Shown here one piece after another: positions 35,988-44,847 of a DNA stretch of 64,000 nt. Origin of the DNA: Acidobacteriota bacterium. Its GTDB lineage: Bacteria > Acidobacteriota > UBA6911 > JACQSX01. Numbering within the stretch: the first letter of the stretch is position 1; the number at the start of each line of letters is the position of its first letter. Both the position numbers and the translations under genes were made by a program. The DNA lies in contig JACQSX010000033.1 of the NCBI GenBank assembly GCA_016211105.1, positions 124,001 to 188,000 on the forward strand. Reading direction: 5' to 3'. The notes beneath the pieces are model-generated. The model worked only from the letters and a program-made list of their open reading frames with translations. It had not been told where the DNA came from and made no database searches.

Positions 35988-37668
35988 GGCACACAAAGCG
36001 AGATCTAAGAAATCTCAGGCAAAGGATATCCCTGCAAAGAATCCAGTTGCCCTTCTGTGGAGGTCCATCCTCACGAATCAGGCATGGTTTGCGCTGGTCG
36101 TGATCGCGATTGCATTCGCTTATTTCGTACTTCGGATGCACACCCTCACCATTCCCCTGGACAGAGATGAAGGAGCTTTCGGTTACATTGGGCGAGTGAT
36201 CCTGGATGGCGGCCTGCCCTATCGAGACGCTGTAGACCATAAGCCTCCCTATGTTTTCTATCTTTATGCTTTGGCGCTGCTTCTTGTCCCTGCAACAGCG
36301 GCGGGCATCCATCTCTTTTTGCATGTTTATAACTTCCTCGCACTGATATCTCTTTTCTTTCTAACGAGGATCTACTTCAGGTCTCCGGGCACGGCTCTAT
36401 GGGTGGCCTTCAGTTACGCAGTTTTCAGCGCCAGTCCGGCTATTCAAGGATTTACCGCCTCCACTGAGATGTTCATGCTCCTTCCGGTCACGCTGAGCCT
36501 TTTGTTTGCGGTCATGGCGGTGAGAAAGGCAAGCTTGGTTTCTCTCGCTTTCAGTGGCGTTGCCGGAGCGTTCGCTTTCTGGACCAAGCAGACAGCAATC
36601 ACCTCGCTCGCATTCGTGGTCATCTATGTCGCAGCCGGCTCGCTACAGAGCGGTCAAAGGAAGGAGAGACAACGCCTCCTCGACGCTTTAAAATCACTGC
36701 TGGTCTGGAGTATGGGAGCGGTAGTCGTTTCATGTTTCCTGGCAGGATATTTCTACCAAAGAAACCTCCTCCGAGAGTTCCTTTACTGGAGTTTTACTCA
36801 TAATGTCTCCTACGCTGGCAACGTTCCTATTTGGCAAAGTCTCACATGGGCTGCCACCGCGATGACTGAGATCCTCCGCGGTGATTTTCTGATTCTTGGC
36901 CTGGGTCTAGTCTTTGCGCTATGGCGCTTGTTCAAGACGGATGCAGACAGTTATTTTGTGCTCGGATTTCTTGCGGCCTCTCTGCTGGCGGCCGTGCCAG
37001 GCTATGCGTATCCCCATTATTTCGCCCAGATTGCGCCGGCCGCATCCCTCGCCGGGGGATGGGGATGGTCGACTCTGGTCGCGGGCATCCGGAACAAAAG
37101 AAATCGAGTAGGTGCGACATTGCTTTGTGGAATACTCATCGTCGGCATTCCGCTAAGCGTTCACCAGGAGTACTTCCTGAAAGAATCCTCCGATCAGATA
37201 AGCCGCCGCTATTTCGGCTATAACCCTTTTCCTGAATCAAAGCAAATAGCGCGCTTCCTCGCCGATCGGACCAGCCCCAAGGACGCTGTTTTCATTTTCG
37301 GCTCAGAGCCGCAAATTTTGCTTTACTCACAGCGGAAAAGCGCGACGCGCTTCGTTATGATTTACCCACTGACGAGCCGTTATCCGCGATACCGTGAGTT
37401 CCAGGAGAAAGCTTGGCAGGAAATCCAGGAAAATCGCCCAAAATATATCCTGCTGGTTAATATACCTACGTCGATCCTATGGGACGGTAAGGCAGATTTA
37501 CAGATCGTTAAGCGGCTCGACGACATGATCGGGCAACGATACTCGATCGAAGCGGTCATGCTGGTGAAAGATGCGAGAGGTAAGCTGGTGGTTACGGGAG
37601 ATCAAGATGTGCCCAGCAGGGAAATAACGGAGAGCCAGTCCAACATTTATATCTATCGATCAAAATGA
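35986..37668 (+). CDS. Glycosyltransferase family 39 (ArnT/PMT-like) membrane protein
   Basis: A 560-residue polytopic membrane protein with the GT39-type first loop: catalytic acids in IPLDRDEGAFGY near residue 60, then YRDAVDHKPPYVFYLYAL, both on the outer side. About eleven membrane helices follow, then a soluble C-terminal domain of about 165 residues (QIARFLADRTSPKDAVFIFG, a typical ending). Such enzymes use polyprenyl-phosphate sugars to glycosylate lipids or proteins. The start is a GTG with GAGGT seven bases upstream, both lying in the end of a MITE-like element. No ATG occurs before the first membrane segment. Confidence 0.85.
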   Translation: MAHKARSKKSQAKDIPAKNPVALLWRSILTNQAWFALVVIAIAFAYFVLRMHTLTIPLDRDEGAFGYIGRVILDGGLPYRDAVDHKPPYVFYLYALALLLVPATAAGIHLFLHVYNFLALISLFFLTRIYFRSPGTALWVAFSYAVFSASPAIQGFTASTEMFMLLPVTLSLLFAVMAVRKASLVSLAFSGVAGAFAFWTKQTAITSLAFVVIYVAAGSLQSGQRKERQRLLDALKSLLVWSMGAVVVSCFLAGYFYQRNLLREFLYWSFTHNVSYAGNVPIWQSLTWAATAMTEILRGDFLILGLGLVFALWRLFKTDADSYFVLGFLAASLLAAVPGYAYPHYFAQIAPAASLAGGWGWSTLVAGIRNKRNRVGATLLCGILIVGIPLSVHQEYFLKESSDQISRRYFGYNPFPESKQIARFLADRTSPKDAVFIFGSEPQILLYSQRKSATRFVMIYPLTSRYPRYREFQEKAWQEIQENRPKYILLVNIPTSILWDGKADLQIVKRLDDMIGQRYSIEAVMLVKDARGKLVVTGDQDVPSREITESQSNIYIYRSK

Positions 37669-37702
37669 AATTGACGATTCCCGTCGCAATCTGGAGATCC
37701 GA

Positions 37703-38593
37703 TTGAGTTTTGTGTCACAGGAAGCAATTGGCATCGCTGGAGCCGGGCGGATGGCTCAGGCTCTGGGAAGGTTGTTGTACCAGAAAGGTGAGCCTGTGGT
37801 CGCCGTGGCAAGCCGGAGCTATCACCGCGCAAAGGCCGCCTCCGCTTTCATTGGCCCTGCGGTGGAACCTCTCGTTTACGTTCAGCTACCTTCTCGCGCC
37901 AGGCGTGTGCTCATCGCCGTTCCGGACGATGCGGTTACCGCGGTAGCCCAAACACTTGTTGAAGGGGGAATGAAAGACGGCGCCGTCATTCACACCTGCG
38001 GGGCGCGTGGTCTCGAAGCAGTTGCGCCACTGGCCGACCAGGGTATCTCGTGCGCGGCATTGCACCCGCTACAAACCATCGCGTCCCCTGAACAGGGCGT
38101 GACAACTCTACCAGGATGCGCATTCGCCCTCACCGGTACCGGCGAGGCCGCCGCCTGGGGAGCACATATCATTGCCCTCCTGGGCGGCCAGACTCTTTCG
38201 ATTCAATCCCGGAACAAACCCATGTACCACGCGGCCGCCGTGATGGCCAGCAATTACATCGTGGCGCTCATCGAAGCAGCGACGATGCTGATGCGCGCAG
38301 GCGGGATTGAACGAGAGCAAGCGCTCCGCGCTCTTGCCCCAATGATACGCGCCAGCGCCGACAACGCTTTGTGCCTTGGGCCTTTGAATGCGCTCACGGG
38401 CCCCATCCAGAGAGGCGACATTCAGACCGTGGCGGCGCATTTGGAGGCGCTACGCGCTGTGCCGCTGCCGGGAGCGGTGTTACAGTTGTATCGCGCAGCG
38501 GGACTCCAGACACTGGAGCTTGCCAAGGAACGCGGATTATCCGCAGCCCTTGCAACGGAATTGGAGAACCTGTTAAAGGGAGGAAATAACTAG
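37703..38593 (+). CDS. Rossmann-fold DUF2520 protein, candidate PanG-type ketopantoate reductase
   Basis: A 296-residue protein with an N-terminal NAD(P)-binding domain (IGIAGAGRMAQALGRLL; VLIAVPDDAVTAVAQTLVEGG; VIHTCGARGLEAVAPLADQG) and a C-terminal helical DUF2520 domain (MYHAAAVMASNYIVALIEAA). It resembles ketopantoate reductase and pyrroline carboxylate reductase folds. It sits directly before panB (one base gap) and panC. From memory, the alternative ketopantoate reductase PanG of Francisella is also linked to pan genes and belongs to this broad family. No classical panE is in the window, so PanG function is a reasonable inference. The start is TTG with GGAG seven bases upstream; a GTG three codons later is an alternative. 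Confidence 0.8.
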   Translation: MSFVSQEAIGIAGAGRMAQALGRLLYQKGEPVVAVASRSYHRAKAASAFIGPAVEPLVYVQLPSRARRVLIAVPDDAVTAVAQTLVEGGMKDGAVIHTCGARGLEAVAPLADQGISCAALHPLQTIASPEQGVTTLPGCAFALTGTGEAAAWGAHIIALLGGQTLSIQSRNKPMYHAAAVMASNYIVALIEAATMLMRAGGIEREQALRALAPMIRASADNALCLGPLNALTGPIQRGDIQTVAAHLEALRAVPLPGAVLQLYRAAGLQTLELAKERGLSAALATELENLLKGGNN

Positions 38594-38594
38594 T

Positions 38595-39434
38595 ATGGCA
38601 GATTCCGGCAGACGGATTCGTGTACCTGATCTGAAGGCCAAGAAGGAGCGCGGTGAAAAGATCGCCATGCTCACCGCGTATGACGCCACGATGGCCCGTC
38701 TTTTGGATCAGGCGGGGATCGACGTGCTGCTTGTCGGCGACTCCCTTGGAATGGTGGTGTTGGGATATGAAACCACCCTTCCGGTGACGCTGGAAGCAAT
38801 GATCCACCACACGCAGGCAGTCAGTCGCGGCGCCAAGCGGGCGCTCGTGATCGCCGACATGCCGTTTCTCACCTATCAAGTCAGCGAATCCGAGGCAATT
38901 CGCAACGCGGGACGGCTGCTGCAAGAAGGGGGCGCCGCTGCGGTGAAGATCGAAGGAGGACGTCCGGTGGTCGCTGTCACGCGGCGGCTGGTGGAGCTTG
39001 GCATCCCGGTCATGGGCCACTTGGGACTGACACCTCAGTCGGTACATCTCATGGGCGGATTCCGACCCCAAGCTCAGTCCGAACCGGCCGCTGCGCGCCT
39101 GATTGAGGATGCTCGGATCTTGGAAGAAGCTGGGGCTTTTGCAATCGTTCTTGAATCGATCCCAGCCGAAGTCGCAAGGCAGGTCACCCTAGACGTGGGA
39201 ATCCCGACCATCGGCATCGGCGCGGGCCCGTATTGTGACGGGCAAGTACTGGTCTGTTATGACGCCTTTGGCTTATTCGACACTTTCGTCGCTCCATTTG
39301 TGAAACAGTATGCATCGCTTGGCCAGGAGATCATTGCAGCCGGCAGGGCGTATGCGGAAGATGTCCGCGCGGGCCGCTTTCCAACATTAGAACCGAACGG
39401 CCCGCCGGGCAAGCCACGAGAGGTACCAGAATGA
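38595..39434 (+). CDS. panB: 3-methyl-2-oxobutanoate hydroxymethyltransferase
   Basis: The first committed enzyme of pantothenate synthesis: it adds a hydroxymethyl group from methylenetetrahydrofolate to 2-oxoisovalerate, giving ketopantoate. The 279-residue protein shows the PanB signatures KIAMLTAYDATMARLLDQAG, VLLVGDSLGMVVLGYE (metal aspartate), IADMPFLTYQ, AVKIEGG, GHLGLTPQSVHLMGGFRPQ and IGIGAGPYCDGQVLV. AAGGGAGG precedes the ATG. It overlaps panC by four bases. Confidence 0.96.
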   Translation: MADSGRRIRVPDLKAKKERGEKIAMLTAYDATMARLLDQAGIDVLLVGDSLGMVVLGYETTLPVTLEAMIHHTQAVSRGAKRALVIADMPFLTYQVSESEAIRNAGRLLQEGGAAAVKIEGGRPVVAVTRRLVELGIPVMGHLGLTPQSVHLMGGFRPQAQSEPAAARLIEDARILEEAGAFAIVLESIPAEVARQVTLDVGIPTIGIGAGPYCDGQVLVCYDAFGLFDTFVAPFVKQYASLGQEIIAAGRAYAEDVRAGRFPTLEPNGPPGKPREVPE

Positions 39435-40285
39435 CAGTGCGGCTGGTTCACACGATTGCAGTCCTCAGAAAGGAGCTCGCAGCGTTCCCGGCCGTTCAAA
39501 CGCGTGGATTTGTGCCCACCATGGGGGCGCTTCACGCCGGCCATGGTCGCCTGATCCATCGGGCGCGCGCAGAATGCGACCAAGTGATGGTCAGCGTTTT
39601 TGTCAATCCGCTGCAATTTGGACCGAAGGAAGACTACACCGGTTATCCCAGGACTCTGCAGGAAGATTGCGCTTTTTGTGACGCGCGCGGCGTCGACATT
39701 CTGTTTGCTCCAGAGGCAGAGGAGATTTACCCACGTCCCCAGCTTACCTTCGTGGAGGTAAGCCGGATGAGCGAGCCACTATGCGGGCGCTTCCGACCGA
39801 ACCATTTCCGTGGAGTGACTACCGTGGTGCTCAAGCTTTTTCATATGATTCAGCCCCATCGGGCATACTTCGGCGAGAAGGATGCACAGCAGCTAGCATT
39901 GATCCGCCGCATGGTTCTGGATTTGAACCTGCCAACCACGATTGTTGCAGTACCCACCGTACGTGAAGATGATGGTCTGGCCTGCAGCTCGCGCAATCGG
40001 TATCTCAATCCACAACAGCGTCAGGCCGCGGTTGTCCTCTATCGTGCTCTGCAAGCGGCCCAAAATCAGATTGCCGCCGGAGCCACGGATCCGCGTCAGG
40101 TTCAGGCGGCGGCTTTGGCGATCTTGCAGCAGGAACCGCTGGCGCGGGTCGAGTACCTGGAACTGGTGGACCCGGATGAGATGCAGGCCGTAACGCAGAT
40201 TACCGGCCCAGCACGGTTAGCCGGAGCCATCTGGATCGGTTCGACGCGATTAATTGACAATGTCCTTTGCCAGCCGCCTGGCTGA
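39431..40285 (+). CDS. panC: Pantothenate synthetase
   Basis: Condenses pantoate with beta-alanine using ATP. The 284-residue protein has the nucleotide-binding MGALHAGHGRLIHRA (HxGH-type site), VSVFVNPLQFGPKEDY, FHMIQPHRAYFGEKDAQQLA and the KMSKS-equivalent CSSRNRYL. Its ATG overlaps the panB stop in an ATGA. panD, which makes beta-alanine, is not in the window. Confidence 0.96.
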   Translation: MTVRLVHTIAVLRKELAAFPAVQTRGFVPTMGALHAGHGRLIHRARAECDQVMVSVFVNPLQFGPKEDYTGYPRTLQEDCAFCDARGVDILFAPEAEEIYPRPQLTFVEVSRMSEPLCGRFRPNHFRGVTTVVLKLFHMIQPHRAYFGEKDAQQLALIRRMVLDLNLPTTIVAVPTVREDDGLACSSRNRYLNPQQRQAAVVLYRALQAAQNQIAAGATDPRQVQAAALAILQQEPLARVEYLELVDPDEMQAVTQITGPARLAGAIWIGSTRLIDNVLCQPPG

Positions 40286-40516
40286 GGCTCTGGCGGTCTG
40301 CTTTACCTCTTTCAACCGAGAATTCTTGTCGCGCCAGCGTGACCAGAATTCTTCATTCCTTCGGCAGCTCGTCACTCCTGATCATGGAACAGCGCAGGGG
40401 TATAGTGGTCAGCCATGGATAAGGAGAAGCACGCTAGTGGTGAAGCGCGGACCCAGTGCCTCGCTTGCCCTCGCCACAAGATAAGGTCGTCTCAAAGGCG
40501 CAATATGAGATAGAAA
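40286..40516. other. Non-coding stretch between panC and the REP-transposase block
   Basis: The first part of a 368-base gene-free gap (40286-40653). No recognised gene, promoter or terminator is seen in this part. The second part holds a REP copy, listed separately. Confidence 0.4.
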
Positions 40517-40569
40517 GAAGCCGCGTAGCGGCGTTTTTCAGAATTGTGGCCGGGGGCGTCTGCCCCCGG
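40517..40569 (+). repeat. REP-like repeat, left copy flanking the transposase
   Basis: Contains GCCGCGTAGCGGCG, a TTTTTCAGAATTGTGG linker and a hairpin CCGGGGGC/GCCCCCGG. The same modules in inverted orientation lie on the other side of the broken transposase. Confidence 0.7.
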
Positions 40570-40653
40570 AAGAGAGCAACGATCAATCAAGCAAGCCGCG
40601 AAACGGCGAAATATTTCTTCGCAAACCGTGCCGCCAGATAGTTATGTCTGACT

Positions 40654-41084
40654 ATGGCACAGACATTCAGCAGCCTGATTGTCCACATCGTCTTCAGCAC
40701 CAAGGGGCGCGCTGAGTTTATCTGCAAGCAGATGCGGGCGCCGCTGTGGGGCTATCTGGGAGGAATTGTTCGAAATATCGGCCTGAAGCCGATCATGTTC
40801 ATTTGCTTGTCGGCATGGTCCCCGCTGTGTCGATCTCTGAATGGGTACACGTGCTCAAATCAAATTCTTCAAAGTGGATGCACGACAACTGGCCGCATTA
40901 CCGCCCATTTGCATGGCAAGATGGCTATGCTGCTTTCAGCGTGAGCCTTTCGGATTTGGACCAGCTCTACAGATACATAGTTAGTCAGGAGCAACATCAC
41001 CGTAAGATTTCGTTTCGGGAAGAACTTTTAGCGTTGCTCCGCAGGCACAAGATTGCCTTTGACGAGCGGTACCTGCTCGGTTGA
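40654..41084 (+). pseudogene. REP-associated tyrosine (IS200-like Y1) transposase, frameshifted
   Basis: The first frame gives MAQTFSSLIVHIVFSTKGRA and RAPLWGYLGGIVRNIGLK, the typical start of a Y1 transposase. Near 40790 it shifts: the second frame gives ADHVHLLVGM (catalytic HxH), VLKSNSSKWMHDNWP, FAWQDGYAAFSVS, QLYRYIVSQEQHHRK (catalytic Tyr) and ends FDERYLLG. Around the shift the family normally has several more residues between the two parts, so a small deletion caused the shift. It was a single-domain RAYT enzyme, now inactive. Inverted REP copies flank it. Confidence 0.8.
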
Positions 41085-41134
41085 GAAATCTGTCGGCGCT
41101 TTGCGGCTCTCTGGCTGTGAAAATGGATCTCTCC

Positions 41135-41190
41135 CCGGGGGCTGACGCCCCCGGCCACAATTTTTTAGCGCCGCTGCGCGGCGCTCTGAA
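41135..41190 (-). repeat. REP-like repeat, right copy flanking the transposase
   Basis: Contains CCGGGGGC/GCCCCCGG followed by CCACAATTTTTT and the palindromic AGCGCCGCTGCGCGGCGCT. It mirrors the left copy at 40517-40569, differing at a few bases, so the broken transposase sits inside an inverted REP pair. Confidence 0.7.
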
Positions 41191-41304
41191 AAGCTGCCCG
41201 CAACTGTGAAACAAAAGTTAGTGAGGAAAGAAACAGCAAAAGCGCTCATAGGAATAGCCTATTGACAACAGGGTCTTATAAATGGTCAGGCAGACGCACC
41301 AGCC

Positions 41305-41631
41305 TCAACCCAATACTTTTCTTAGGAACTTTGTCGTCTCATTCATTTCAGTGAGAATGATTATTCCTACTGCAGCATACAAAGCGGTGTCGGCTCGCTT
41401 GCCAGTTATCGCTTCAAAGATCTGCTGAGAAAGTGAGTCGGTCCACTGCGGGATGCCTTGATTCATGAGAGAATCATATGTTTGCAACCGCCTTGCTATT
41501 AAGGCCAAAAAACTCTTTTCGGCTAGACCGGCATTAGCAGCTGTTGATCCGAACTCTGTAAGGAACGATTTGAAATTGCCTACTGCCTTCCGCCTACTGG
41601 CGACGCTGCCAGCGGCACCGACGAAAGCAGA
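41305..41631 (-). pseudogene. Open frame after bioA without a normal start, possible gene fragment
   Basis: Directly after the bioA stop, in the same frame, 108 codons remain open (SAFVGAAGSVASRRK, then NFKSFLTEFGSTAANAG, LAEKSFLALIARRLQTYDSL and DTALYAAVGIIILTEM). There is no ATG or GTG start; a TTG at 41508 is the first usable codon. The composition looks protein-like, with a short hydrophobic stretch. I do not recognise it. It may be the 3' part of a gene cut by the neighbouring transposase event, or chance. Confidence 0.3.
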
Positions 41632-43002
41632 TCAGCAGGGCTCCGGCCAGCGCCACGTCTCTAGCGCCTGCGCAATTTGATCCAGGGCCCACGCGGTCTC
41701 CTGATCGCTGATCACGTAGGGCGGCATGAAGTAGACCACATTGCCTAGCGGACGGAGAAGCAGGCCGCGTCGCAGGAATTCGGCGGCCAGAAGAGGCCCA
41801 ACACGATCCAGGTACCCTCCGGCGGCGCGGGCCTGCTTGTCTTGCACCAACTCTACAATGCCCACTCCACCAATCACCCGCACATCTCCTACATGTGGCA
41901 GCGCCCGAAGCGGCTCCAGCCGGGAGCGGAGCTGTTGTTCCAGCGCTCTAACGCGTTCCAACACATTCTCGGTACGGAACAACTCGAGGCTGGCCAGCGC
42001 CACGGCGCAGCCCAGCGGATTTGCGCTGTAAGAATGCCCATGAAAGAATGTCTTGCGTCGGTCGTCGCTCAAGAAAGCTTCATAGACCGGCTCCGTCGTC
42101 ACCGTCGCTGCCATCGGCAGATAGCCCGCGGTGAGCGCCTTAGAAAGGCAAATCATGTCAGGGCGCACTCCCGCATGTTCGCAAGCAAACATACGCCCTG
42201 TGCGACCGAACCCAGTCAGCACTTCATCAGCAATCATCAGGGTTCCGTACTGCTCGCACAGTCGCCGAACCCCGGAGAGGAACTCCACCGGCCACACAAT
42301 CATGCCGCCCGCCCCTTGCAGCATCGGCTCGACCAGTACCGCCGCGATCGCGCCGTCGCCCTCGCGCAGCAGCCGCTGCAGGTCATCGAGACATGCCACT
42401 CCACATGTGGCGCGCTCAAGACCCAGGGGGCAACGATAACAATAGGGCGACTGAGCCCGAGCCACAGGGAAGAGTAACGGGGCGAATGGCCGCGTAAATG
42501 AAGAGTCTTCGCTGGTTGACATGGTTCCCACCGTGTCGCCATGATAAGCATGGCGAAGGGCGATGAAATTTCGACGTTCCGGTTCACCTCGATTCAACCA
42601 ATACTGACACGCGATTTTTAACGCCACCTCTACCGCCGTGGAGCCGTTGTCGGAATAAAACACCCGCGTCAAACCCCCGGGCAATAAATCGGTCAACCGT
42701 TCCGCCAACTCCACAGCCGGAAGATGGGTGCAGCCTGCAAACAGCACGTGTTCCAACTTGCGTGCCTGCGCTGCCAGTGCTTCGTTTAACTTCGGGTGGC
42801 TGTGTCCATGGATGTTCACCCACCAGGACGAGATACCATCCAGCAATCGGCGACCGTCTTGGGTGTACAGGTAAACTCCCTGGGCGCGTACAATCGGAAG
42901 CGGCGGAGGCGCAGTCTGCATTTGCGTGTACGGATGCCAGACATGTGAGGCGTCGCGAACGATCAGGTCGAATCTGGCATCGGTTCTTGTGTTTGCCAGC
43001 AT
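41632..43002 (-). CDS. bioA: Adenosylmethionine-8-amino-7-oxononanoate aminotransferase
   Basis: A PLP enzyme (456 residues) that converts 8-amino-7-oxononanoate to 7,8-diaminononanoate with S-adenosylmethionine as amino donor. Signatures are HVWHPYTQMQTAPPPLPIVR, GISSWWVNIHGHSHPKLNEA, YSDNGSTAVEVALKIACQYW, RHAYHGDTVGTMS and IADEVLTGFGRTGRMFACEH, with the PLP lysine in LSKALTAGYLPMA. The ATG at 43002 overlaps the bioD stop (TGATG); a longer frame to 43059 runs into bioD and has no support. It is last of the bio operon. Confidence 0.95.
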   Translation of the reverse strand: MLANTRTDARFDLIVRDASHVWHPYTQMQTAPPPLPIVRAQGVYLYTQDGRRLLDGISSWWVNIHGHSHPKLNEALAAQARKLEHVLFAGCTHLPAVELAERLTDLLPGGLTRVFYSDNGSTAVEVALKIACQYWLNRGEPERRNFIALRHAYHGDTVGTMSTSEDSSFTRPFAPLLFPVARAQSPYCYRCPLGLERATCGVACLDDLQRLLREGDGAIAAVLVEPMLQGAGGMIVWPVEFLSGVRRLCEQYGTLMIADEVLTGFGRTGRMFACEHAGVRPDMICLSKALTAGYLPMAATVTTEPVYEAFLSDDRRKTFFHGHSYSANPLGCAVALASLELFRTENVLERVRALEQQLRSRLEPLRALPHVGDVRVIGGVGIVELVQDKQARAAGGYLDRVGPLLAAEFLRRGLLLRPLGNVVYFMPPYVISDQETAWALDQIAQALETWRWPEPC

Positions 43003-43670
43003 CACTCCCGCAAAAACTCTGTTAGTAAACCGGTTGGATCGAGTTGGGTTTGGGCCCATCGACCTAGCGCCGCAGATGTAAGCGGCTCAAGACGTGGCAT
43101 CTCACCCAGTACGGAGACGGAACCAAACTGCTCAATTGCGGCGCGATTGTCTGAGTTGGCATCGCCAACCATCACTACACCGGCGACACGCAACGACCGG
43201 CGCCGCAGCGCCTCCAGTGTAAGCAACGTGTGGTTGATCGTGCCCAAGGCGGCACGCGCCGCCACGACCACTGGAAGAGCCAGCCGTTCCATCAAATCGA
43301 TCATCAGGTGCGTCTCGTTCACGGGAGCCAAGATCCCGCCGGCTCCTTCCACTACCCACCCGATCGTTTTGGGCCGCGGCAGTAGCAGGCCTAAAAGCTC
43401 TTCAATTACAATTCTCTGCCCCGCCAACCGCGCCGCCAGATGGGGTGAGAGCGGACGCGCCAGCCGAACCCCCCCATCAAAAATCTCCGCGTCCGCGCAC
43501 TTCCCCAACATGCGTACCTTGGCCGTATCATCCTCTTGATCGATTCCCGTCTGGATCGGCTTCCAGTAGCATAGTTGCGCTGCGCCACGGTAGCGATGCA
43601 TGAATGCCGCCGCCAACACTGTTTTGCCGACTGCGGTGTCGGTCCCGGTAATAAAGACGCCATGCAACAT
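43002..43670 (-). CDS. bioD: Dethiobiotin synthetase
   Basis: A 222-residue ATP-dependent carboxylase that closes the ureido ring of dethiobiotin. The P-loop FITGTDTAVGKTVLAAAF is at residues 6-23; YWKPIQTGI and VVEGAGGILAPVNE follow. It begins seven bases after the bioF stop and overlaps bioA. Confidence 0.93.
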   Translation of the reverse strand: MLHGVFITGTDTAVGKTVLAAAFMHRYRGAAQLCYWKPIQTGIDQEDDTAKVRMLGKCADAEIFDGGVRLARPLSPHLAARLAGQRIVIEELLGLLLPRPKTIGWVVEGAGGILAPVNETHLMIDLMERLALPVVVAARAALGTINHTLLTLEALRRRSLRVAGVVMVGDANSDNRAAIEQFGSVSVLGEMPRLEPLTSAALGRWAQTQLDPTGLLTEFLRE

Positions 43671-43677
43671 CTCTCCA

Positions 43678-44847
43678 TCACCCTGGCCAACTTAGATCCT
43701 CGGTGGACTCGGCGGCTGCAAGCGCCGCCGCCAATGCCAAGGCAAAGCGGCGCAGCTCCGCTTCCTCAAGATTCACATTGACCGCGATCCGAAGGCGTGC
43801 GGCGCCCTGGGGTACCGTCGGGGGGCGAATCGCCCGCACATCAAAACCGTCCGCTTGTAACGCCGCAGCCACCGCAACGGCTCGCGCATTATCTCCAAGA
43901 ATCACCGGGAGGATCTGCGAACACGCTGCCGGCAAAGGAACGCTGTTCTCAGTCAGCAGCCTGCGTAGCAGTCCGACTCGACTCATGAGGTTCACTCGCC
44001 GCTCCGGCTCATCCGCAATTACCGTGAGAGCGGCGTCCAGGGCTGCCGCCATTGCCGGAGGAGGAGCGGTGGAAAAGATAAACGGCCGCGCGCGTTGGAT
44101 CAGAAAATCAACTGCCCAGGTTGGGCCCGCCACAAAGGCGCCGCCGACTCCAAGCGCTTTGCCCGCGGGGTTAATCGACAGAAAAACATTCTCGTCGACG
44201 GCGGTGGCCTCAATCAGCCCACTTCCCCGAGAGCCGTAGATGCCGACGGCGTGCGCCTCATCCACGATCAACGCGGTACGGGTGGCGCGACACAAGGCGG
44301 CATATTCGCGCAGCGGCGCCTGGTCACCATCCATACTGAAGAGTGATTCAGTGACAAGAAATTTTTGCCCTCCTTCCCTCTCCGCCTCCAGCCGTTGCCG
44401 CAGGGCTGCGACGTTGCAGTGGGGATAGACGACCCTCCGCGCCTGAGCCAATCGCAAGCCGTCGATCAGACTGGCGTGATTGAACTCATCGGAAAACACC
44501 ACATCTCCCGGTTCGAGAAAGGTGGTCAAGACGCCGATGTTTGCGGCGTAGCCGCTTCCAAAATAGAGCGCGGCTTGCGTTCCCTTGAACGCCGCGAAGC
44601 GCCGCTCGACGGCGCTAAAAGTGGTTCGCTCTCCCCGCAGCAAACGCGAGCCGGTGGAGCCACAGCCTTCGCGCATCACCGCTTCCGCCATGCGCTCTTT
44701 TAACAACGGATGCGTGGATAACCCGAGATAATCATTGGACGAAAGATCGATGCCCGTGGGAGGACGCAGGTAGCGCCGCAAGCCGGCGGCGTCCAGCTCT
44801 TCGAAGTGATGGCGCACGCGTCGCTCAAGTTCACCAGGTAGCGTCAT
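43678..44847 (-). CDS. bioF: 8-amino-7-oxononanoate synthase
   Basis: A PLP enzyme (389 residues) joining alanine and pimeloyl thioester. Signatures: [85 protein letters not shown] and [17 protein letters not shown]. The PLP lysine is in [14 protein letters not shown]. The family normally has T/S-x-x-K here, so NPAGK is slightly divergent but keeps the lysine. The gene overlaps bioB by 17 bases. Confidence 0.93.
   Translation of the reverse strand: MTLPGELERRVRHHFEELDAAGLRRYLRPPTGIDLSSNDYLGLSTHPLLKERMAEAVMREGCGSTGSRLLRGERTTFSAVERRFAAFKGTQAALYFGSGYAANIGVLTTFLEPGDVVFSDEFNHASLIDGLRLAQARRVVYPHCNVAALRQRLEAEREGGQKFLVTESLFSMDGDQAPLREYAALCRATRTALIVDEAHAVGIYGSRGSGLIEATAVDENVFLSINPAGKALGVGGAFVAGPTWAVDFLIQRARPFIFSTAPPPAMAAALDAALTVIADEPERRVNLMSRVGLLRRLLTENSVPLPAACSQILPVILGDNARAVAVAAALQADGFDVRAIRPPTVPQGAARLRIAVNVNLEEAELRRFALALAAALAAAESTEDLSWPG

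Noticed and set aside
41270-41285. TTGACA followed by TATAAA as a promoter after the REP-transposase block
   Set aside because: The two boxes are only about nine bases apart, too close for sigma-70 recognition, and no gene follows on that strand.
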